NCBI GenBank assembly: GCA_947857085.1
Contig: CANUDF010000006.1
Location: forward strand, 1-43,650
Length of the DNA stretch: 43,650 nt
Origin: Candidatus Gastranaerophilales bacterium
GTDB taxonomy: Bacteria > Cyanobacteriota > Vampirovibrionia > Gastranaerophilales > Gastranaerophilaceae
Direction: 5' to 3'
The notes below the pieces were generated by a model that saw only the letters and a program-made list of their open reading frames with translations, did no database searches and was not told the origin of the DNA. Shown here in pieces: positions 24,638 to 33,169 of the stretch (position 1 is its first letter; every line of letters starts with the position of its first letter). The position numbers and the translations under genes were made by a program.

Positions 24638-26926
24638 ATGTTTGATTTTCCGTTTGAGCTAGATGATTTTCAAAAAGAAGCATGTAATCTTATCAGTGAT
24701 GGCAAGAGTGTTGTAGTCTGCGCTCCTACAGGTGCCGGCAAAACTGTTATTGCCCAGCACGCAATTCATCTGGCACTTGAGAGCGGTAAACGTATTTTTT
24801 ATACAACTCCATTAAAAGCTTTGTCTAATCAAAAGTACTACGATTTCGGTGAAAAATACGGGCAGGAAAATGTCGGTCTGCTCACAGGCGATACTTCAAT
24901 TAATAGAAATGCACAAATTGTTGTTATGACTACCGAAGTCTTTAGGAATATGCTTTACGGTACAAACTTTGGTGCAGTGGCTGACAATTTGAAAGATGTA
25001 AAATATGTGGTGCTTGATGAAGTTCATTATATGAATGATGAGCAGCGCGGAACTGTGTGGGAAGAAAGTATAATCTATTGTCCTACAAATGTTCAAATTA
25101 TTGCACTTTCTGCTACAGTCGCTAATGCTGATGAATTAACAGACTGGATTAATACTGTACATTCCAAAACTGAACTGGTTGATACTGATTTTCGTCCTGT
25201 TCCGTTAAAATTTTACTATTTTGACAGCTCTCAGCCGAATAAATTACTTCCGCTTCTAACACCTAGCGGTCAATTGAATAAAAAAATTAATCCTGAAAAG
25301 CATCAATGGGGAAAACATGGTAAAAATAAGCAGAAATCTCCTGTTAAAGACGTTGTGAGAAATCTTGCAAACCAAGATATGCTTCCTGCTATTTATTTTA
25401 CTTTTTCTCGTAAAAAATGTGATGAACAGATGGAAAAATGTGCGTCGCTGGGTTTAGTCTCTCCGGTAGAACAGGCGCAGATTCGCCAATTTGTTGATGA
25501 TTATATTGCTGAAAATCCGCATTTATACGGGAATAAACATATCGAGTTTTTATTGCAGGGAGTTGCATCACATCATGCAGGACTTTTACCGGGTTGGAAA
25601 AACCTTGTTGAAAAGTTGTTTCAAAAAGGTTTAATTAAAGTTGTTTTTGCTACTGAAACTCTTGCCGCAGGTATTAACATGCCAGCAAGGGCAACTGTAA
25701 TTAGTGCAACGAGCAAACGGACCGATTCGGGGCATAGGATGCTTACTGCAAGTGAATTTTTGCAAATGTCAGGTCGTGCCGGCCGTCGGGGTATGGATGA
25801 AATAGGTTATGTTGTTATTGTCGGAACTCCTTTTCAAACTCCTGAAGAGGTGGCAGAACTTGTTTTAAGTGATGCAAACCCTCTTGAAAGCCGTTTCTCA
25901 CCAAGCTATTCAATGGTGCTGAATTTATTGCAAAGGTTTAGTCTGGAAGAAGCCAAAGAGCTTATAATGAAAAGTTTCGGATATTTTTCAGCAGGTTCAA
26001 GAATGCAGCCGCTTTTGAAACAGTATGAAATTAACGAACGTGAAAAAAATGAGCGTATTTTTGTTTGTCAACATAAAATGTCTGATGCTGATTTTATAAA
26101 GTATGATAAATTAAGACATTTGTATGTACAAAACAGGCTTACTTATAAAAAAATATGTAAGCAGGAGCAATCTAAAAAGCGTCCGCTTTCTCCTGAAGTC
26201 ATTGCTTTTCGTGACGCAAACAGGACTATTCTTGAGCAGCTTCACAGTTACCCATGTGATAATTGTAACCGTTACAAAAAACATGCCAAAAATATTGAAG
26301 TTTTGGCTCGTCTTGAAGTTCGGCAGGCAAAACTTGAAAAAGAAATGGAACGCCAGCGTGATATTTACTGGAATAAATTTCTTGCGCACAGGAGTGTTTT
26401 GTATGATATGGGGTATTTAAAAGCAGATTTTCCTACCGAACAGGGTGTTACAACATCTCAAATTCGTTCTGAAAATGAATTGTATATTTCAGAAATTATT
26501 TTTTCAAATGTGTTAGATGGGCTTTCTCCAGCTCAGCTTGCGGCTGTGGTTTGTGCTATTACGACAGAAGACTTGAGGATTGATATTCCATATCTGCCTT
26601 TTTCTCAGGTTGTGCGTAAAACATTAAACCTTATAAGAAATATCAGACGCAAAATTGAAAAAGTGCAAAATAGATATCTTGTTGAAGCACCTTTATATAT
26701 TAATCCGTATTTTAGCTCCCTTATCGAATTGTGGGTTGAAGGTGCTGAGTGGGAGACAATTATTGAACAAATAGATATGGGTGAAGGAGATATAGTTAGA
26801 GCATTTAAACGTACGGTCGATGTTCTTCGTCAATTCACAACAATTGACAATGTACCTGAAAGTTTAGTTTTTACAGCAAGAGAAGCAATTGAAAAAATTA
26901 TGCGTGAACCTGTTGATGTGGATTAA
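24638..26926 (+). CDS. Ski2/Mtr4-like DExH RNA/DNA helicase
   Basis: A 762-aa superfamily 2 helicase. Motif I APTGAGKT is at residues 29-36, motif II DEVH with MNDEQRG, motif III SAT, then FATETLAAGINMPA (motif V) and QMSGRAGRRG (motif VI). The C-terminal third holds a CDNCNRYKKH Cys cluster (possible Zn site) and a helical DSHCT-like domain. This layout matches the helicases annotated in cyanobacteria as DEAD/DEAH box with DSHCT; related Ski2/Mtr4 proteins feed RNA to degradation machines. The substrate here is unknown. A 172-bp gap follows. Confidence 0.92.
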   Translation: MFDFPFELDDFQKEACNLISDGKSVVVCAPTGAGKTVIAQHAIHLALESGKRIFYTTPLKALSNQKYYDFGEKYGQENVGLLTGDTSINRNAQIVVMTTEVFRNMLYGTNFGAVADNLKDVKYVVLDEVHYMNDEQRGTVWEESIIYCPTNVQIIALSATVANADELTDWINTVHSKTELVDTDFRPVPLKFYYFDSSQPNKLLPLLTPSGQLNKKINPEKHQWGKHGKNKQKSPVKDVVRNLANQDMLPAIYFTFSRKKCDEQMEKCASLGLVSPVEQAQIRQFVDDYIAENPHLYGNKHIEFLLQGVASHHAGLLPGWKNLVEKLFQKGLIKVVFATETLAAGINMPARATVISATSKRTDSGHRMLTASEFLQMSGRAGRRGMDEIGYVVIVGTPFQTPEEVAELVLSDANPLESRFSPSYSMVLNLLQRFSLEEAKELIMKSFGYFSAGSRMQPLLKQYEINEREKNERIFVCQHKMSDADFIKYDKLRHLYVQNRLTYKKICKQEQSKKRPLSPEVIAFRDANRTILEQLHSYPCDNCNRYKKHAKNIEVLARLEVRQAKLEKEMERQRDIYWNKFLAHRSVLYDMGYLKADFPTEQGVTTSQIRSENELYISEIIFSNVLDGLSPAQLAAVVCAITTEDLRIDIPYLPFSQVVRKTLNLIRNIRRKIEKVQNRYLVEAPLYINPYFSSLIELWVEGAEWETIIEQIDMGEGDIVRAFKRTVDVLRQFTTIDNVPESLVFTAREAIEKIMREPVDVD

Positions 26927-27008
26927 TTTAAGTGTATAATTGCCATTATTTAGTTTTGTAAAAAGGTGTGAAAATTCCTGTTAAAGCTGTTATATATGGG
27001 CGTTTTCA

Positions 27009-27071
27009 GGGAATAATAATATTACCAGAGAGTGTTATTCCCCACCCCACTCTATAAACAAAAAGGTATCC
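27009..27071 (+). other. Candidate structured 5' leader (H-type pseudoknot)
   Basis: Stem 1 GGGAATAA (27009-27016) with TTATTCCC (27035-27042); stem 2 AGAGTG (27029-27034) with CACTCT (27048-27053). The interleaved order is that of an H-type pseudoknot or of two exclusive hairpins, followed by an A-rich tail (27054-27066). It lies 46 nt before the start codon of the glycosidase-like gene. No riboswitch class is assigned. Confidence 0.3.
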
Positions 27072-27098
27072 TGTTACTTTAATTGATGAGGTAAATCT

Positions 27099-28349
27099 AT
27101 GGATACTATATTTTTGTGCCCTGAAAAACGTTTATGGAATATATTTGGGATAGCTGTAAATTTTGCAGTTGTAAGTGCTTTTATTTTCACTCAATCAATA
27201 TTTGTGCCTATAATGGCAAATGACTTGTTTGCAAAAGTTACAAACCCTATTATTGATACCGGTCAGGCATCTATGCAGATTATAAATGAAGTTTCATCTG
27301 AAGCTGAAAGCAAAAATTTTGATGAAATGATTAAGAAAAAATATCCGAATGCAATAATAGCTGATGTAGACAAAGGTATAAAACATATAAAGTTAACAAA
27401 ATATTACGACGGCAGACCTGTAAAAATCAATGTTGTAGAAATTAACAATAAGCTTGCAAAAAACTATACGCTTACACCGGCCCTAGCTTCCGAAACATTA
27501 CATAATAAACGAACTATTTCAACTATTGCTCAAAACTCAAATTCAATAATTGCATTAAACGGTACTTTTTTCAAACCCCAGACGGGTGTTCCTCTCGGAA
27601 CTTTAATGATTGATGAAAAAATGTATACGGGTCCTATCTATGACAGAGTAGCTATGGGAATTTTTGATGATGGTTATGATATTGCAAGAGTCCAATTGGA
27701 TGCATTTATAAAATCCGGTAAAACGCAAGTTAAAGTAGATAATATTAATCAACCGAGAATGCTTGCAACTTATGTTTTGGCTTATACCCCTGATTGGGGA
27801 AAAATCGCACCTCCGTCTCCGAAGTACGGCCTGCAATTTGCAGTTGATGAGGATAGGATTATTGAAATTTCAACCGCGGCACTTAAAATTCCTGAAAACG
27901 GATATGTAATTGTAGGCCCTGCTTCTACATTAAACAAATTTAAAATCGGAGATAAAATAAAATTAAATATTGATACAATCCCAGAATGGAAGAATGTTCG
28001 CCACATAATAAGCGGCGGCCCGTATCTCGTGAAAAATAGCGAAGTTTTCGTTGATATGACTGCTCAAAAATTAAGTTCTATCGGCGGTAAAAATCCAAGA
28101 AGTGCTATCGGCTATACTGAAGATAATAATTTGATATTAGTTGCGGTAGACGGCAGAGAGGGCAGTTCTGTAGGCATGACTTTAATGCAGCTTGCGAATT
28201 TTATGAAGTCATTAGGCTGTGTTAATGCAATGAATTTAGACGGTGGCGGCTCAACAGTTATGTATGTTAACGGTAAAATTGTTAACAATCCGCACGTTAA
28301 AGGCGGTATTGCCCTATCTAATGCGATTGTTTTGAGTAAAAAAAGCTAA
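27099..28349 (+). CDS. Phosphodiester glycosidase (NAGPA) family protein, membrane-anchored
   Basis: A 416-aa protein with one N-terminal membrane segment (about 14-37) as signal anchor, so the bulk is extracytoplasmic. The NAGPA/DUF2233 domain spans about 145-412: IIALNGTFF, ISGGPYLV, NPRSAIGYT, VAVDGREG and the hallmark NLDGGGSTVMYVNG near the C-terminus. Family members cleave GlcNAc-1-phosphodiesters or act on wall polymers; the bacterial homologues often work on envelope glycans. GAGG precedes the ATG. Convergent with the Tic20-like gene (4-bp overlap). Confidence 0.9.
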   Translation: MDTIFLCPEKRLWNIFGIAVNFAVVSAFIFTQSIFVPIMANDLFAKVTNPIIDTGQASMQIINEVSSEAESKNFDEMIKKKYPNAIIADVDKGIKHIKLTKYYDGRPVKINVVEINNKLAKNYTLTPALASETLHNKRTISTIAQNSNSIIALNGTFFKPQTGVPLGTLMIDEKMYTGPIYDRVAMGIFDDGYDIARVQLDAFIKSGKTQVKVDNINQPRMLATYVLAYTPDWGKIAPPSPKYGLQFAVDEDRIIEISTAALKIPENGYVIVGPASTLNKFKIGDKIKLNIDTIPEWKNVRHIISGGPYLVKNSEVFVDMTAQKLSSIGGKNPRSAIGYTEDNNLILVAVDGREGSSVGMTLMQLANFMKSLGCVNAMNLDGGGSTVMYVNGKIVNNPHVKGGIALSNAIVLSKKS

Positions 28350-28762
28350 TAACGTCTAACATTCTGGTCAATTATATCAGAAATATATGGGATTCTGCTG
28401 TATTGTCCCATAAATGAAGTTACAGCCAGATATAATATAATAGCATATACTACTGCCTGTATAAGTGAATAAGGACCGAATACAGGTGTGTTTAAAAAGA
28501 AAGTCAATTGCGCTACTATTTTATTTATAAACGGAATGAAACTTAGTATGTTTAGTAAAAATCCTAAGATCATACTCAATAAGAAATATGCGATTGCAAT
28601 GAATATTGATTGAAAAATATGATATTGCATAAATTGTCTGAGCTGTGCTTTTGTAAATAATCCGAGGATTAGCCATATAAATCCTGCAAATCCCATAGTG
28701 ATGTAACTTAATGCTGCAACAATTCGTTCTATCATATATGGTTTTGCACTATATCCGCTCAT
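28346..28762 (-). CDS. Tic20-like small membrane protein
   Basis: A 138-aa protein with four hydrophobic segments (about 14-34, 45-72, 80-95 and 100-118). The pattern ERIVAALSYI at the N-terminus, RQFMQYHIFQSIFI between segments 1 and 2, and PYISDIIDQNV at the C-terminus resembles the Tic20/Ycf60 and DUF4870 group of cyanobacteria and plastids. In plastids Tic20 is a protein import channel; bacterial homologues have no settled role. The ATG overlaps the TPR gene stop by 1 bp. Moderate confidence in family. Confidence 0.7.
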   Translation of the reverse strand: MSGYSAKPYMIERIVAALSYITMGFAGFIWLILGLFTKAQLRQFMQYHIFQSIFIAIAYFLLSMILGFLLNILSFIPFINKIVAQLTFFLNTPVFGPYSLIQAVVYAIILYLAVTSFMGQYSRIPYISDIIDQNVRRY

Positions 28763-29829
28763 TATGCTTTTTCTAGTTCTCCATTACGTTTTTTGTCTAT
28801 ATATTCTTCTAATACCTGAGTATAAACAAGTTTAAATTCATCATTTTCTGGTTCTATACTTATAGAAGATCTATATGAAGCAATCGCTTTTTCAATATCA
28901 CCGTCAAGGTAATGTGCATTACCTAAAAGCATATAGGTTTCTGCATCGTTGGGCTTAACCCTTAAAGCTTCTTTGTACAAATTCATTGCCAAATCTATGT
29001 GGTTATAGTTTGTATAAAGGTTTGCAAGCAGTACATATGCGCTTTTCTCTTTCGGGTTTAAATTCATTGCACGTTTATACATTTCTTCTGCCATATTATA
29101 TTCTTTAAATTCAGAAAGCGCAATTGCATAACAGATATAAGCCTTGTAGTTATCACCTTCCATTGTTAATGCTTTTTCAAACCAACTGTAAGCCTGCTCG
29201 CGTTCTTTCATTAACGTCAGGGTATTACCTATACAAATTGCAACAATTTTGTTATCCGGATTTAAAACAAAAACACGTTTGTATAAATCTAGAGCAGTTT
29301 GATAATCATATAATTTAAAACAAACATTACCCATATCAACAAGTGCTGTTATGTTTTCCGGATCAAGAGATAAAGCTTTTTCATAGTATGCTTTTGATTC
29401 TATATAATCTTCGAAATCAGCATACAAAAGTGCAATAGCATTGTAAATTTCCGGGTTTGTTGAATTTAAATCTATTGCGCGGTTATAGTAAAATAAAGCT
29501 TTCGGAAAGTTTTTCCATTCAGCAAAAACATTACCTATATTAAAATAAATTAAAAAGTTTTTAGGATTAATTTCTAATGCTTTATTATAATAGGATAAAG
29601 ATTTTCTAAAATCTTTTTCATAAAACCACATTGTACCCATACCTACCAATGCCTGAATATCATCAGGATGAATAGCAAGCAGGCTTTCTAATACAGACAT
29701 AACTTTATCATAATTTTCCTGCTGCATATATAATTCTGCCAGCTTATGATAACCATCTGCATTTTGAGGGTCTTTTGCCATTTCCATTATGGCATCATTT
29801 ATTTGTTTATCTAATTCTATTTTGTCCAT
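28762..29829 (-). CDS. TPR repeat protein
   Basis: The 355 residues are almost entirely TPRs, about nine to ten 34-residue units (e.g. KSLSYYNKALEINPKNFLIY, KALFYYNRAIDLNSTNPEIY, ESKAYYEKALSLDPENITAL). There is no signal peptide, so it is likely a cytoplasmic scaffold. It is coupled to the Tic20-like membrane protein downstream (TAATG), suggesting the two act together at the membrane. No specific partner can be read from sequence. Confidence 0.92.
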   Translation of the reverse strand: MDKIELDKQINDAIMEMAKDPQNADGYHKLAELYMQQENYDKVMSVLESLLAIHPDDIQALVGMGTMWFYEKDFRKSLSYYNKALEINPKNFLIYFNIGNVFAEWKNFPKALFYYNRAIDLNSTNPEIYNAIALLYADFEDYIESKAYYEKALSLDPENITALVDMGNVCFKLYDYQTALDLYKRVFVLNPDNKIVAICIGNTLTLMKEREQAYSWFEKALTMEGDNYKAYICYAIALSEFKEYNMAEEMYKRAMNLNPKEKSAYVLLANLYTNYNHIDLAMNLYKEALRVKPNDAETYMLLGNAHYLDGDIEKAIASYRSSISIEPENDEFKLVYTQVLEEYIDKKRNGELEKA

Positions 29830-29878
29830 GCTTTAATTTTATCCTATTTAATAAAAATTGTAAAATTATTTAGAAATA

Positions 29879-30271
29879 TTAATTATACTCACTGTATTCT
29901 TTAGAGGCCTCTTTCCATACATCTTCCGATATACTAAAAGCGTGGCTCCAAAATTTTTCAATGGCGTATGTTTCACGCTCATCTTTGTGTAATATATGGA
30001 CTATTACGTCACCGTAATCAAGCAAATTCCATCTGTTTTTCAGGTCGTTTTCTGTCCTGATGGGCATACGTCCAAAATGTTTTTTAATCATTTCCTTTAC
30101 GTTCATCATTAAAGATTTTACCTGTGTAGGCGAATCTGCCGATGCGATTACAAAGAAGTCACCGAGAGATGAAACATTACTGATATTAAGTATTGAAATA
30201 TTGCTTGCCAGTTTGTCGTCTAATACTCTGGCAATAACACAAGCGAGTTTTTGAGAATCAACTTCAGCCAC
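29879..30271 (-). CDS. rsfS: Ribosome silencing factor RsfS
   Basis: A 130-aa RsfS/Iojap protein, which binds ribosomal protein uL14 and blocks subunit joining in starvation. Family features are FFVIASADSPTQVKSLMMNV, the NRWNLLDYGDVIVHILH segment and the C-terminal REKF-like YAIEKFWS. It starts at GTG with GAGGG 5 nt upstream. rpiB lies 8 bp before it on the same strand. Confidence 0.95.
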   Translation of the reverse strand: MAEVDSQKLACVIARVLDDKLASNISILNISNVSSLGDFFVIASADSPTQVKSLMMNVKEMIKKHFGRMPIRTENDLKNRWNLLDYGDVIVHILHKDERETYAIEKFWSHAFSISEDVWKEASKEYSEYN

Positions 30272-30279
30272 TTTACCCT

Positions 30280-30714
30280 CTATTCTATAATATCAACTCT
30301 GCGTTTGTGTCTGCCGCCTTCAAAGCCTGTTTTTAACCAGACATCAACAATATCAAGAGCTAAATGCTCACCAATAACACGTTCACCAAGGCAGAGAATA
30401 TTTGCATTGTTGTGCGCACGGGAAACTCTTGCTGAATACGTATCACCGCAAAGTGCTGCACGGATTCCCCTTGTTTTGTTTGCTGTTATAGACATACCAA
30501 TACCTGTACCGCAAACTAATATGCCTCTGTCAACCTGACCTGATACAACAAGTTCAGCAACATTACGTGCAATGTCGGGATAATCACAAGCTTCCATTGT
30601 ATATGTACCTACGTCAACAAATTCTATATTTCTGCATTTTAAATAATCAATAATCTTTTGTTTGTAATTGAAACCGCCATGGTCGCTTCCTATAGCTACT
30701 TTTAAATGATCCAT
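30280..30714 (-). CDS. rpiB: Ribose-5-phosphate isomerase B
   Basis: Interconverts ribose 5-phosphate and ribulose 5-phosphate in the pentose phosphate pathway. I start the gene at ATG 30714 because AAGGAG is 5-6 nt upstream and the RpiB core begins at once (KVAIGSDHGGF); the longer frame adds 23 odd residues. 144 aa. Motifs: SDHGG, DYPDIA, ILVCGTGIGMSI with the catalytic Cys, and SARVSRAHNNANIL. Confidence 0.95.
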   Translation of the reverse strand: MDHLKVAIGSDHGGFNYKQKIIDYLKCRNIEFVDVGTYTMEACDYPDIARNVAELVVSGQVDRGILVCGTGIGMSITANKTRGIRAALCGDTYSARVSRAHNNANILCLGERVIGEHLALDIVDVWLKTGFEGGRHKRRVDIIE

Positions 30715-30805
30715 ATTAACTCCTTTTTTGAAAATTACCCTTGCACAGTGCAAAGTATCTGTATTTATTATACAAATTTTCATGGAGTTTGTAAAGTATT
30801 CAATA

Positions 30806-30832
30806 AAAAAGCCCTCTCAAAGAGGGCTTTTT
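30806..30832 (-). terminator. Terminator after the variable-C-terminus protein gene
   Basis: AAAAAGCCCTCT (30806-30817), CAA, AGAGGGCTTTTT (30821-30832): a perfect stem with a T run on the minus strand. It lies just after the stop at 30834 and upstream of rpiB, so rpiB must start its own transcript. Confidence 0.92.
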
Positions 30833-30833
30833 C

Positions 30834-31973
30834 TTATATAATTCCACTCCAGCCTCCGCTGGCCGGTTTAGGCGAAATATCAGGTTTGACTTCTGGTTTT
30901 TCATATTTATCTAATGCATATTTTTCTGGATTATTTAAAAATTCTTCTAAATACACTTTTTCATTATCATTTATTAATACTAAAAATCTGTTTGTATTAG
31001 CTTCAAGTTCTACAGGTAAACTTTCTTTCGTTTTGGGATTTTGTATTGATGTTATTTTGTGGGAAGTATAATCTGTAGTGATTTTTCCATTAGTTACTTG
31101 TAATTTAGAGAAGTTTAAATTATCTCCATCATCACATACCAATTTATATGTAACGTTGTCTGCCCCTCTCAGGTAGGCATCACCGCTGAACCATCCTGGA
31201 GATTCTGAAACTTCCCATTTCCTTTCTGAATTTGGGTCTATCTCAGATTCCGGTAAAATGACAGATTCTGTCTGAGCCGTAGTTCCGGTCTGCTGGGTAG
31301 TTACTGTTGCAGGGGTACTACCAGTTGTTGAACTTGTGTTGTTGGCTGTATTATTATTTTGAGTATTTGTAATCTCAGCAGGATCATTTCCTGCGTCATC
31401 TCCTAAATCACCAATATCTTCAACGCCTTCACCGTTATTACCATTTTTTTGTTGTTCAATTTCTTCGGCTTCTCTGCGTGCTCTGTCGCTTACTTCAGGT
31501 TTACCCCCTAACAAAGAAAGCATATCATTGAAGTTGTCAGCAACTAAAGGCTCTCCATTTCCGTCTTTTGCTGTTGCTATAAACTGTCCATTTCTTTCGC
31601 TAATTATATAGTCGTTTCCAAAATGTTTTTCTAATGTTTTTACATCGGAGTTTTCATTTTGTGCTGCAGGAGCATTACCTGCATTTTGATTCAGATAACC
31701 ATAAAGATTACTACAATTGCTGTACATAATAGGCATTCCACCAAACATACCAAAATTATTATATGTATTCATAGAGTTCATGCCGCCGAATAAACCGCTA
31801 AAAATACCGCCAGCACCAAATAATCCACCGCCTAAGAAACCGCCCAAAAAACCGCCCCAAAAACCGCCATTACCTCCGTGGTGACAATGTGGGGCTTGTT
31901 GGTTTACTATTACTGTTCTGTTAAAAAATGTTGGTCTTGGACGCATCCAAGGTCTGTACAATCCGTGTACCAT
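30834..31973 (-). CDS. Modular protein with Gly-rich N-terminus and shared core, paralogue 1
   Basis: A 379-aa protein of no family I know. Order: RPRPTFFNRTVIVNQQ (11-26); a Gly/Phe/Trp-rich hydrophobic stretch (33-66); an Asn/Met-rich linker; a core module at about 94-162 (LNQNAGNAPAA..., SDVKTLEKHFG..., DNFNDMLSLLGGKPEVS); a Thr/Asn/Gln-rich low-complexity linker (185-245); and a beta-rich C-terminal domain (250-355). The core is shared with the upstream gene, but the C-terminal domains are unrelated. GAGAGG precedes the ATG. No signal peptide is seen; the Gly-rich stretch may be a membrane or assembly element. Confidence 0.85.
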   Translation of the reverse strand: MVHGLYRPWMRPRPTFFNRTVIVNQQAPHCHHGGNGGFWGGFLGGFLGGGLFGAGGIFSGLFGGMNSMNTYNNFGMFGGMPIMYSNCSNLYGYLNQNAGNAPAAQNENSDVKTLEKHFGNDYIISERNGQFIATAKDGNGEPLVADNFNDMLSLLGGKPEVSDRARREAEEIEQQKNGNNGEGVEDIGDLGDDAGNDPAEITNTQNNNTANNTSSTTGSTPATVTTQQTGTTAQTESVILPESEIDPNSERKWEVSESPGWFSGDAYLRGADNVTYKLVCDDGDNLNFSKLQVTNGKITTDYTSHKITSIQNPKTKESLPVELEANTNRFLVLINDNEKVYLEEFLNNPEKYALDKYEKPEVKPDISPKPASGGWSGII

Positions 31974-32001
31974 TTTATACCTCTCGTGTTTTATTTTAAG
32001 C

Positions 32002-32020
32002 TATATATATAAAGTATATA
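32002..32020 (-). promoter_or_regulatory. Shared AT-rich promoter element, copy B
   Basis: On the minus strand this is TATATACTTTATATATATA, identical over 19 nt to copies A and C. It ends 29 nt before the start codon at 31973. The interval 31974-32073 holds nothing else that I can support. Confidence 0.5.
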
Positions 32021-32073
32021 ATATTAGGTTTATTGTCCACTTTTACTTTTTAATTTACATAACTTTACATTAG

Positions 32074-33036
32074 TTATTGTTCATTGTTACTTTGCATAAG
32101 ATTTTTAGCCTGTTCAGCTGCTTCTTTGCTGTCATATGCTTGTCCTTGCTGAATACCATTTTTATATAGAGCCCATTTACTGCCGACTTGTTGAACAGTA
32201 ATTGCCCAGTTTGTGGCTTTTACAAATCCATAGTCCTGTTTTAATACATCAGCATTTTCATAATCTGATTTTAATGAAATTTCTTGCCCGTTTACTGTTA
32301 ATTTATCAGGAAGATTAATGACGTCCCCAACTTTAAAGTAAACCCCTTGTTTTGCAAGCTGCATTGCTTCAGCTCCTTCTGCCCCTGAATTAGCAGCAGC
32401 AAGAGCATATGCAACATCCTTTACTGTTACTCCGGCCGGTAAATTGCTTAAATCATATTTTGCAGACGCTATACCATACCATGTATTTCCATTTTGTACG
32501 GTGTAAGTTTTATTGCCAGGTATTTCCTTAATATCATATTTGTCATCTACTCCGCCTTTGCCGTCGGTATTTTGAGCGACAGCTGCGGCAAGTTCTTCTA
32601 CTTCTTTCTGTTGTTTGGCTGAAACTTCCGGTTTACTAAGTTTTGCAAGCATGTCGTTGAAATTGTCTGCTATGATTACACCGGAACCGTCTTTCGGTGT
32701 TGCAATCAATTGATCGTTGTGTTGACTAATTGTATATTTGCTGCCATAATGTTTTTCCAATGTTTTTACATCAGAATTTTCTTTTGGTGCTGCAGGAGCA
32801 TTACCTGCATTTTGGTTTAATAAGCTCCAAGGGTTTTCTGTTTGCATTGTCTGTGTGTTACGACTGCTTAAACCGTATTTGCAGACGCCGCTAAATACAC
32901 CACCCAAAACTCCACCCCAGAAAGCCCCATTACTCGGTTTTGAACGGGTGTATGTTGGTTGGTTTACAACATATGTTCTATTAAAAATGACCGGCGGTTG
33001 CCTTTCCGGGAAACTCATTGCGTGTCTTGCTGACAT
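32074..33036 (-). CDS. Modular protein with shared core and LysM-like domain, paralogue 2
   Basis: A 320-aa protein. N-terminus PPVIFNRTYVVNQP (14-27) matches that of the downstream gene; a shorter Gly/Phe/Trp stretch (36-50) follows, then the shared core at about 73-139 (LNQNAGNAPAA..., SDVKTLEKHYG..., DNFNDMLAKLSKPEVS). The C-terminal half differs: residues about 177-243 read as a LysM domain with an insertion (TYTVQNGNTWYGIASAKY to FKVGDVINLP), which would bind peptidoglycan or chitin-like glycans. The last ~45 residues (VQQVGSKWALYKNGIQQGQA) are SPOR- or repeat-like. GGGAGAAG precedes the ATG. Confidence 0.86.
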   Translation of the reverse strand: MSARHAMSFPERQPPVIFNRTYVVNQPTYTRSKPSNGAFWGGVLGGVFSGVCKYGLSSRNTQTMQTENPWSLLNQNAGNAPAAPKENSDVKTLEKHYGSKYTISQHNDQLIATPKDGSGVIIADNFNDMLAKLSKPEVSAKQQKEVEELAAAVAQNTDGKGGVDDKYDIKEIPGNKTYTVQNGNTWYGIASAKYDLSNLPAGVTVKDVAYALAAANSGAEGAEAMQLAKQGVYFKVGDVINLPDKLTVNGQEISLKSDYENADVLKQDYGFVKATNWAITVQQVGSKWALYKNGIQQGQAYDSKEAAEQAKNLMQSNNEQ

Positions 33037-33060
33037 ATACTTCTCCCATATCTTATTACT

Positions 33061-33079
33061 TATATATATAAAGTATATA
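33061..33079 (-). promoter_or_regulatory. Shared AT-rich promoter element, copy C
   Basis: On the minus strand TATATACTTTATATATATA followed by AG, sharing 21 nt with copy A. It ends 25 nt before the start codon at 33036, exactly the spacing of copy A to its ATG. Confidence 0.5.
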
Positions 33080-33169
33080 TTTAATATATAATTGCTTAAA
33101 TTGTTAAACTTAACTTAATGTTTCTTCATAATTCTGAATATATATCTATATACATAATACCCGTAAAGC

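Noticed and set aside
27009-27071. preQ1-I riboswitch
   Set aside because: The stem-loop plus A-rich tail is similar in outline, but the loop sequence, the downstream gene and the distance to the ribosome binding site do not fit.
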